Positions 22,051-28,039 of a stretch of DNA of 30,140 nt are shown here, one piece after another. The stretch spans positions 1 through 30,140 of the forward strand of contig QMVM01000002.1 of NCBI GenBank assembly GCA_003661105.1, in the 5' to 3' direction. Made by a program: the position numbers and the translations under genes. Below the pieces are notes generated by a model. The model saw only the letters and a program-made list of their open reading frames with translations, made no database searches and had not been told where the DNA came from. Source of the stretch: Methanosarcinales archaeon. Its GTDB lineage: Archaea; Halobacteriota; Methanosarcinia; Methanosarcinales; Methanogasteraceae. Positions within the stretch are counted from its first letter, which is position 1. Every line of letters begins with the position of its first letter.

Positions 22051-22376
22051 TCGGCATCCGGGAAGTCCTCGTCCTCTTCGGACGGGGTGGGTCTCGTAAA
22101 AGTGGCGAGAACGGTTAGTGCCTCAGAACGAACCCGCTCACGTCTGCTATGGGTGTAATTCTCCAGCATCTTTCGGTCGTCCCGCGAAAGGTTGCAGTGT
22201 GAAAGCACACTGTAAATGCAAGCGATGGCGATCTCTTCTGACTTCCGCGCCTTTAATTTCCTTGTGCATTTCTTACAGATATGGGCTGTACGCCCTTTGC
22301 CAGAGAATTTCTCGTTTGCCAGAATCTTTCTGCACACCTTACAGAAATGTCCGCGATATCGTTTCTTCTTTGCCAT
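22047..22376 (-). CDS. Zinc-finger-like basic/acidic small protein downstream of mtr
   Basis: A 109-residue protein. The basic N-terminus carries CKVC and CKKC knuckles (FCKVCRKILANEKFSGKGRT then HICKKCTRKLKARK), typical of a nucleic-acid-binding zinc ribbon. A helical middle follows, and the tail is strongly acidic (PSEEDEDFPDAD). No family was recognised. GGGGGTGA five bases before the ATG and a TTTAAATAG box at about 22397-22404 give it its own promoter, just after the mtr terminator on the same strand. Its stop overlaps the convergent purF stop by three bases. Confidence 0.72.
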   Translation of the reverse strand: MAKKKRYRGHFCKVCRKILANEKFSGKGRTAHICKKCTRKLKARKSEEIAIACIYSVLSHCNLSRDDRKMLENYTHSRRERVRSEALTVLATFTRPTPSEEDEDFPDAD

Positions 22377-22445
22377 CGTTTCACCCCCTATAACCTATTT
22401 AAAACCCCAAAAAATCGCCTGTCAAAAAGTCACTCTTACGATTTC

Positions 22446-22488
22446 CGAAAAAATAAAAAGAGATCCCCCGCCGCACAGGCGGGAGGAT
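22446..22488 (-). terminator. Terminator of the mtr operon
   Basis: On the minus strand, eleven bases after the mtrH stop, ATCCTCCCGCC pairs with GGCGGGGGAT (one bulge) around TGTGC and is followed by CTCTTTTTATTTTTT. This is a textbook hairpin plus T-tract, and the strongest such signal in the window. Confidence 0.75.
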
Positions 22489-22499
22489 TTCCACGCGCT

Positions 22500-23435
22500 T
22501 TAAATCAGCTTCTTGAACGGGTGGTTCGGATCCCGTACCGTGAGCCCGAGTTCCTCTGCATTCTCAGCCACCATGATATCAATCATCGCAGCTGCTGGTG
22601 CTATCATCGTCGAATTCTCGATCGGACCGTACAAGTAGTAGTCAGCTCCGGCAATTCCAGCGATCAGGTTGTTTCCGATGTCAACAGGAGCCCAAACCTC
22701 GCGGTGCTCCTTCTTAAACGTCTTCATCCAGTCCCATGCGGACGCTGAGTTGTGATAACCTGCGCCAACAGGAAGCCCGAACCGTGCCTTTACGGCAACG
22801 CCTGCACGCACGTTTGCTCCTGCACCTGCCCCAAGCGGCATCGCAGCGATATCCACGAGTGGCTTCGTGATGCCGCATTCTTCGGCAATATCGAGCATGC
22901 CCGACTCAATGCCTGCCGCGCCTTCCTCAAGAATCTCGATCTTTCCTTTGACACCTGGCTCGGTTGCATTGAACGCGAGAATGATGGCGGATGTAAGATC
23001 CGATGCCTTGAGCGCCGCAACCTCATCCTCCTGGATACTCGCATTGATCGAGTTGTGTATAGCGCGGTCTGCAACACCAATCTCGGTTGCATACGCAACA
23101 CCAAACGCCCGAACGTCGCCTGCCGAAGAGTCGATTAAGAACGGCTCATCATACCCATTCACAAACCAGTCGAGGTAATTCTTCATCGCCTCGTTCGTCT
23201 CTGCAACGATCTGGTTGCAGTGCGGGTTGCCTGTTGCATCACTGATCTCTTCTGCTGCAGTCCATAGATTGTCGGCAGCGTTCTTGTCGAATACTCCTTT
23301 GTCCTCGTCCGTTACGATCTTGTGCCTATTATAAAACATCGAACCGAAGAGTACGGTTGGATATTCTCCTGGCTGACCGCCTATCGTTGTGCCTCCTAGA
23401 TCGAAGACTTTCTGTTCTTTATCAAATCTGAACAT
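22500..23435 (-). CDS. mtrH: Methyl-H4MPT:CoM methyltransferase subunit MtrH
   Basis: A 311-residue cytosolic subunit that transfers the methyl group from methyl-tetrahydromethanopterin to the cobamide on MtrA. The start MFRFDKEQKVFDLGGTTIGG followed by QPGEYPTVLFGSMFYNRHKI is highly characteristic, as are DSSAGDVRAFGVAYATEIGV and the end AENAEELGLTVRDPNHPFKK. Length agrees with the family. It is the last gene of mtrEDCBAFGH and is followed by the operon terminator. Confidence 0.97.
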   Translation of the reverse strand: MFRFDKEQKVFDLGGTTIGGQPGEYPTVLFGSMFYNRHKIVTDEDKGVFDKNAADNLWTAAEEISDATGNPHCNQIVAETNEAMKNYLDWFVNGYDEPFLIDSSAGDVRAFGVAYATEIGVADRAIHNSINASIQEDEVAALKASDLTSAIILAFNATEPGVKGKIEILEEGAAGIESGMLDIAEECGITKPLVDIAAMPLGAGAGANVRAGVAVKARFGLPVGAGYHNSASAWDWMKTFKKEHREVWAPVDIGNNLIAGIAGADYYLYGPIENSTMIAPAAAMIDIMVAENAEELGLTVRDPNHPFKKLI

Positions 23436-23448
23436 ATCAATACCTCAC

Positions 23449-23679
23449 TTATATTGTTATCCCTGTCAGGATTACGTAAGACAACGCTATCACCAGCCCT
23501 GTCGCTATTCCGTAGAGTATGCCTATATCTCTACCAACCTTCTTTCCGATCCGCTGATATATCTCGGAATTCACGAACTCAATCTTCTCGTCGATCTCGT
23601 CCAGTCTTCGCAGAACCTCGGTGTACTCAGCCCTGTCAACGACAACGTGTGGAACGATGATCTGTCCTTCTTCTGCCAT
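23449..23679 (-). CDS. mtrG: Methyl-H4MPT:CoM methyltransferase subunit MtrG
   Basis: A 76-residue subunit with a helical N-terminal part (AEYTEVLRRLDEIDEKIEFV then NSEIYQRIGKKVGRDIG) and one C-terminal membrane helix (ILYGIATGLVIALSYVILTG). This matches MtrG, which anchors the complex. AGGTGA lies before the ATG, 13 bases after mtrF. Confidence 0.93.
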   Translation of the reverse strand: MAEEGQIIVPHVVVDRAEYTEVLRRLDEIDEKIEFVNSEIYQRIGKKVGRDIGILYGIATGLVIALSYVILTGITI

Positions 23680-23692
23680 ATTTAATCACCTC

Positions 23693-24001
23693 TTATAGCA
23701 TCCACAGCATCGGTACCAGAACCAGTATGAGTGCAAAAAATACGCCTGCTGCGACACCGAGCGGTGCTCCTGCCGTGAAACCGGAATCCAGTTTCTGGTT
23801 ACGCGCAATCAGTTGTCCACGACGCCGTACGCTCTCAACAACAATCTCAAATGGCTCCATATATGGATCAATCACCATCGGGGTTCCGACTCCATACGCG
23901 ATCTCCTCTCCGGCTACTTCTTCAGTTGCTTCTTCGGAGACTTCCTCTGCAACAACTTCTTCGGTTTCAACGGTTTCTTCGATCTTTTCCTCTTCGGGCA
24001 T
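23693..24001 (-). CDS. mtrF: Methyl-H4MPT:CoM methyltransferase subunit MtrF with acidic extension
   Basis: A 102-residue protein. The conserved MtrF part starts near PMVIDPYMEPFEIVVESVRR, continues through RGQLIARNQKLDSG and ends in one membrane helix (GVAAGVFFALILVLVPML). About 40 residues ahead of it are an unusual Glu/Val-rich segment (EEEKIEETVETEEVVAEEVS, then EEATEEVAGEE). MtrF is commonly about 70 residues, so this tail looks added. The ATG at 24001 has GGGGGTG upstream and lies one base after the mtrA stop; a TTG at 24016 is less likely. The tail would face the cytosol near MtrA and MtrH, which is inference. Confidence 0.9.
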   Translation of the reverse strand: MPEEEKIEETVETEEVVAEEVSEEATEEVAGEEIAYGVGTPMVIDPYMEPFEIVVESVRRRGQLIARNQKLDSGFTAGAPLGVAAGVFFALILVLVPMLWML

Positions 24002-24002
24002 A

Positions 24003-24755
24003 TCATACACCCCCAAAGCCTAAGAAGCTGAGAGCACCTTCTGCCATCACCACGAGTCCGAGAAGGGTCAGCGTTATTGTAAGGCCGATCATGATCCCCT
24101 CGATCTTGGCTGCGTAGACACCTGCTGCAAACTTGTTCATATTGCCTGTGGCAATCGTCGCCGTTTCGATCTCTTTGATCCGTGCGCGGACAGTTGCAAC
24201 CTCTGCAGCCATCGGTCGAAATCCAGCGATCTCTTCTTCGCCGCCGCCTTCCTCCATCTTGATCAACATCGGCTCAGCATCAAGAGCGCCAGGATCCTTT
24301 GCAACGCATGCCTTGATTGCGGCTGATATCTTGCCTTCATCCTCGGTATCGATTAAGTCAACGACCTCGACAATCTGTTCCTGGAACCTCGCTATCGCGT
24401 CCGCATCCAGGTTCTGGATGAATGGTATTGCTCCGACCGCTCCAATGATCCGTCCGTCTGCGTCGATTCCACCTTTGTGGAACGCTGTTATTGCCTGTCC
24501 TGTGATATGCCCCTTGACCTCCATTCCGGTCACAACAAGGAACCTGATATTCGGGTTCGATACGAGGTTTGCAACCAGCTTCTCGATTCCGATGTTCTCG
24601 GTCTTGCACGGTCCCGTGAGCGATGCTCCTGCCCCAAGCGGGAAATCGCTCATGTGCGATCCGCAGGTGGCAACAGCGACGCAGTTTTCGGGGTTTCCAA
24701 CCACAAACTCACCAGGAAGTGGTGGCCATGGATCGGATGTTGCTACTTTTGCCAT
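24003..24755 (-). CDS. mtrA: Methyl-H4MPT:CoM methyltransferase corrinoid subunit MtrA
   Basis: A 250-residue subunit carrying the corrinoid. The cytosolic domain has DPWPPLPGEFVVGNPENCVA, TCGSH and the EVKGHITGQAITAFHKGGID section; His83 in KGH corresponds to the cobalt-ligating histidine known from Methanothermobacter. A C-terminal membrane helix (IMIGLTITLTLLGLVVMAEG) anchors it. An acidic stretch (EEGGGEEE, about residue 170) links domain and anchor. The start lies directly after the mtrB stop. Confidence 0.97.
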   Translation of the reverse strand: MAKVATSDPWPPLPGEFVVGNPENCVAVATCGSHMSDFPLGAGASLTGPCKTENIGIEKLVANLVSNPNIRFLVVTGMEVKGHITGQAITAFHKGGIDADGRIIGAVGAIPFIQNLDADAIARFQEQIVEVVDLIDTEDEGKISAAIKACVAKDPGALDAEPMLIKMEEGGGEEEIAGFRPMAAEVATVRARIKEIETATIATGNMNKFAAGVYAAKIEGIMIGLTITLTLLGLVVMAEGALSFLGFGGV

Positions 24756-25073
24756 TTAGCTCCCTCCTTTAATTGCAAGTATTACCATCACTGCCATGAA
24801 CGCGATTATGAGTCCGATTATGAGGCCGTAGAACAGGTTCGCATACACTCCTGCAATCCGGGCGGTATCCTCTCGTCCTGGATAAGTGTTTAACAGTTCT
24901 TTATCCGGTTCGAGCGAGTTCATCAGATCGTCGGCAACGTCTTCGAGTATGTCCAGTTGTGCCTGAATCGGAATAAGTGAGAACATGATCAAGTCCTCTC
25001 TCTCCTCGGCAACGACTCCTGACATCGGGTCAAGTAGTATGTGGAATTCAGGCACTATTCGTGCGACATCCAT
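24756..25073 (-). CDS. mtrB: Methyl-H4MPT:CoM methyltransferase subunit MtrB
   Basis: A 105-residue subunit: DVARIVPEFHILLDPMSGVV at the start, a helical middle (IPIQAQLDILEDVADDLMNS) and one C-terminal membrane helix (LFYGLIIGLIIAFMAVMVIL). Length and layout agree with MtrB. The start codon follows the mtrC stop directly, with the two codons adjacent. Confidence 0.94.
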   Translation of the reverse strand: MDVARIVPEFHILLDPMSGVVAEEREDLIMFSLIPIQAQLDILEDVADDLMNSLEPDKELLNTYPGREDTARIAGVYANLFYGLIIGLIIAFMAVMVILAIKGGS

Positions 25074-25877
25074 CTACATCGCCCCCGGTGGAAGCAGTCC
25101 TGTTCCGACATAGCCAGCACCTGCGTCGCGCTTCACGAGTTTTACGAATCCCATGAAGGTCACATACCAGATGGCAAGTCCTACGACGGTCGTGATTAGT
25201 CCCGCGACTGCGCCAATGGCTGCAATCGAACAGAATCCTCCGATCGTCATCGCAATCGCACCGCATGAGTATGCGTGTATGAGTGTCCGGTCCTGAGTCT
25301 CATCAGGTCCGAGACTGGCGTTGAACGGATGCAGAATGCCAAGTGCACCAAGAATGAAGACTGGTGCGATGTATCCCGTTGTGATAACCTTCTCACTGAT
25401 CACCACAAAGTCCATGCTTCCTGCGATCATGACCGAAAACCCTGTAAGTACGAGAACACCAGCACCTGCAATCTCTGTTAAGCACCGTTCCATAACAGGA
25501 ATGTTCAGTTTGATGATCTTGTTTGCGAGAGATCCTACTACGAATCCAATCGCAAGCGCAAGCGCCAGACCAACGATCGGTCCGATGAATGGTGCATGCA
25601 CCATCTTTCCGAATGCGAGCCCGAACATCGCCGCGATGATGCCCATTCCAAGAGCAAGCATTCCGATCGATGGAACACCTGTGCCGATACCGTAGCTACA
25701 TACCCTGCGCACAGCGTCAGCACCCATCTTGGTTGCAAATAGCGCACCGATTCCCGCGAGGAACGCGAGATACGGCATTCCAGCGGGTGCTGCGATGCCC
25801 GCTATATAGATTCCGACGAGTCCTATAATGATTCCCTTTGCATCAATCTGGTTTGCGGTTTCAGTAGGTTCTGACAT
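25074..25877 (-). CDS. mtrC: Methyl-H4MPT:CoM methyltransferase subunit MtrC
   Basis: A 267-residue integral membrane subunit with about seven or eight hydrophobic helices, for example IIIGLVGIYIAGIAAPAGMP and ALALAIGFVVGSLANKIIKL. The end GYVGTGLLPPGAM fits the family. With MtrD and MtrE it forms the sodium-translocating membrane part. AGGAGGT precedes the ATG at 25877, one base after the mtrD stop; a GTG at 25895 would put the start inside mtrD. The stop is TAG. Confidence 0.95.
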   Translation of the reverse strand: MSEPTETANQIDAKGIIIGLVGIYIAGIAAPAGMPYLAFLAGIGALFATKMGADAVRRVCSYGIGTGVPSIGMLALGMGIIAAMFGLAFGKMVHAPFIGPIVGLALALAIGFVVGSLANKIIKLNIPVMERCLTEIAGAGVLVLTGFSVMIAGSMDFVVISEKVITTGYIAPVFILGALGILHPFNASLGPDETQDRTLIHAYSCGAIAMTIGGFCSIAAIGAVAGLITTVVGLAIWYVTFMGFVKLVKRDAGAGYVGTGLLPPGAM

Positions 25878-25878
25878 A

Positions 25879-26610
25879 TTAGAAACCTCCTGCACCCGGG
25901 ATCATTACTGCGATGACTCCGCAGAGAAGCGATGCAATAAAGCATGCAAGCATTGCCTTTGGAACTCGCTTGAACTTCGGATCATGGAATCCTTCGATTG
26001 TCCCCTGGATGTTATATGACGGCAACACCGCATTCACCAGAAAGACACCTATCGCGAATATACTTGAGATTGCGGGATCGCCATTCACCCACATCAACAT
26101 GCAGTAGACAAGTGATCCGCCGAGACCTCCGAGAAGACCTCCGATTGCGCCACTCACGAAGCATACCGTTGGCATGCCCTGTCCGACAGTCCCTGCCGCG
26201 ACATACGGCGCCTGTGAGTCTCCTGTGAGCGGGTCGTAGTCAACCTTCGCTGATGCCGGTGGTACGCCCACGCCATAGATGTAGACCCAGTTTCCGACTA
26301 TCATCGTGACAGAGATCATGATCATCGCACCAACAGCGCCTGTTGCGCATATTAGGACGATCTCTGATATTCCGGGTTTGTCTACTGCTGACAGGGTCAT
26401 GTACATATATCCTGCAGCAAGCAGTCCTGTGAGTCCTGAACCAGCAGCGAGCTGCACGGTTCCTGTTCCAATACCAGTCGCCTGCGCCATAGCGGCAGGA
26501 GCGCCCCCTACTGGAACAAAGTGAACACCGACTGCGATACAGATGCCACCAATGATGATCCCAATAATTGAGATCCAGTTCGTCGCGAGCATTGTTATAA
26601 TATCAGTCAT
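25879..26610 (-). CDS. mtrD: Methyl-H4MPT:CoM methyltransferase subunit MtrD
   Basis: A 243-residue membrane subunit: WISIIGIIIGGICIAVGVHF, VPVGGAPAAMAQATGIGTGT, GSGLTGLLAAGYMYMTLSAV and GLLGGLGGSLVYCMLMWVNG are MtrD-typical and form about six membrane helices. Its ATG overlaps the mtrE stop as ATGA. The C-terminus (IASLLCGVIAVMIPGAGGF) ends one base before mtrC. Confidence 0.95.
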   Translation of the reverse strand: MTDIITMLATNWISIIGIIIGGICIAVGVHFVPVGGAPAAMAQATGIGTGTVQLAAGSGLTGLLAAGYMYMTLSAVDKPGISEIVLICATGAVGAMIMISVTMIVGNWVYIYGVGVPPASAKVDYDPLTGDSQAPYVAAGTVGQGMPTVCFVSGAIGGLLGGLGGSLVYCMLMWVNGDPAISSIFAIGVFLVNAVLPSYNIQGTIEGFHDPKFKRVPKAMLACFIASLLCGVIAVMIPGAGGF

Positions 26611-27509
26611 GCTTCTATATCTCCTGCATACTCTGGAAATGGTCCGTATTTATTTCTGGCATAAGTCTCGATCTTCCGATTATATATAATCAGCAGAATA
26701 ACAATCGCAGTTCCTACGGCAACGGAGACCCATCCACCAAATGCTGTTGATCGCCAGTTGTCCAGGAACACGGTCATTCCGAAAGCAATGCCTGTTACAG
26801 GTCCTCCGAACTTCGAGCAGAACCATGCGTTGTCCATCGATGACCTGATACCTGCCTCTGCGTACCGGGTGATGTTACCCGAGTCGGCAGCGTTCAGTCC
26901 AGCTCCAAACTTGAAGTCCTGGAACTCTCTCTCTGCACCGTAGTGCACATCACCAGTGGATGATCCGATCGCACCGACACAGAGTCCCCAGATCAGCGCA
27001 ATTACTGGAAAAGGGAACGGATGTCCGATCAGGTCCTGATTCCACATGACGTACGACAACAAGACGATGCAGAACGTCGTTATGTATGCGTGTCCCATCA
27101 ATGAAAGGATCTGGTTACGCAATACATCAAGATACACATACTGGTTAAACCGGGTCTGACTCGCGTTTCTTCCCATATATGAAGTGGTAGAGAAGACGCC
27201 GTTTAAGAGCGCAGCAACAAATGCGCCGATTGCAATTGCAATAAGCGGCGATGCACTCATCACCGACTCGCTCATCAGCACCATGGCAACGCCTGCGCCT
27301 ACGGCACAGTACATTGCATTGGATGGTGGTTCACCAGAAATAGCTTTGTTAAATATTCTGTGCGGATAGCCAACCTGCGCAGCCAGCTGAACCTGCGAAT
27401 TCGGATTGCTCTGTGATCCGATATCTGATTCAAGGTCTTCGCTGCATCCTGCGACGGTTGCTGCCGCACCCATGAGGGCTACAATGCCCATACCCATTGC
27501 GGGTTCCAT
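26607..27509 (-). CDS. mtrE: Methyl-H4MPT:CoM methyltransferase subunit MtrE
   Basis: A 300-residue membrane subunit and first gene of the operon. MGIVALMGAAATVAGCSEDL followed by ESDIGSQSNPNSQVQLAAQV is the conserved MtrE start, and GAIGSSTGDVHYGAEREFQD is another family mark. About six membrane helices are visible, with a hydrophilic loop facing one side. AGGAGGA six bases before the ATG gives strong initiation. The promoter and palindromic sites lie at 27562-27664. Confidence 0.96.
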   Translation of the reverse strand: MEPAMGMGIVALMGAAATVAGCSEDLESDIGSQSNPNSQVQLAAQVGYPHRIFNKAISGEPPSNAMYCAVGAGVAMVLMSESVMSASPLIAIAIGAFVAALLNGVFSTTSYMGRNASQTRFNQYVYLDVLRNQILSLMGHAYITTFCIVLLSYVMWNQDLIGHPFPFPVIALIWGLCVGAIGSSTGDVHYGAEREFQDFKFGAGLNAADSGNITRYAEAGIRSSMDNAWFCSKFGGPVTGIAFGMTVFLDNWRSTAFGGWVSVAVGTAIVILLIIYNRKIETYARNKYGPFPEYAGDIEA

Positions 27510-27561
27510 TCAATTCCTCCTATGTTTTGTTTTGACCTGCGTCACATAAGACCAGGCCAGT

Positions 27562-27664
27562 GACCAATTGGTCGAATGGTTGCCAATTACTATAATAAGG
27601 GGTACTATAAACCTTTCGAGTGTGCAACCGCTGTCAACAGGCCAAACTGTGGCATAACTGCCAC
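27562..27664 (-). promoter_or_regulatory. mtr promoter with palindromic operator candidates
   Basis: Minus-strand TATA candidates are TTATTATAG (about 27591-27599) and TTTATAGTA (about 27605-27613). A perfect 12-base palindrome GACCAATTGGTC at 27562-27573 would overlap the start site predicted from the nearer box. A second dyad, GTGGCA-TAAC-TGCCAC at 27649-27664, flanked by CCAA and TTGG, lies upstream of both boxes. The pair suggests repressor and activator positions on the mtr operon. Confidence 0.5.
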
Positions 27665-27819
27665 TTGGTCATAAATATCCTATTTATTATGTTAAAATGC
27701 TCGGAGCAGTTCTCTTTGTTCGAGGACTCTACTGTCACTTTCCAGTTACGCCCGATCTCTCCGGACGGACATGGCTGCTGAAAATAATCCACTATTGGCA
27801 TGCAAAGCTGTTGTCGCCT

Positions 27820-27870
27820 TTAATCTGTGTAATTCGGGTTAATGGCTGCGTTGCAATGGTTTTAGCCACA
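27820..27870. repeat. Degraded copy of the TAATCTGTGGCT repeat
   Basis: TAATCTGTGTAATTCGGGTT and TTTTAGCCACA match parts of the clean copy at 3221-3273, with most pairing lost. Confidence 0.4.
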
Positions 27871-28039
27871 ACGTCCCCGGAGATACTTTGCATTCCGCGA
27901 TCTGTGAAGCCGTACGCACTGCGAAAGTGTGGGCAGGGTATGGGCAACACCAGAAGTACGGTGAAACGATGACTCGGCATCCGGTTTGATCTCCTTGATT
28001 TCCAGTTACATATATGAAATAGCGAGAAGCCGAATAAAC

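Larger units (their letters stand above)
27510..28039. other. mtr leader/promoter region plus degraded repeats
   Basis: Bases 27510-27670 hold the mtr leader, TATA candidates and palindromes. Bases 27675-27980 show a plus-strand frame of 91 codons that crosses a degraded repeat and resembles no known protein, so it is not called as a gene. Bases 27820-27870 hold a TAATCTGTGT...AGCCACA repeat remnant. Confidence 0.5.

Noticed and set aside
27885..27965. Resemblance to a group II intron domain V (AGCCGTACGC...GAAAGTG...) and a loosely similar block at 18780-18830
   Set aside because: The lower and upper helices do not pair properly, no reverse transcriptase gene is near, and the likeness rests on a few short words.
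27697..27972. Plus-strand ORF of 91 codons with a TATA-like sequence upstream
   Set aside because: It crosses a degraded dispersed repeat, has no ribosome-binding site and resembles no protein.
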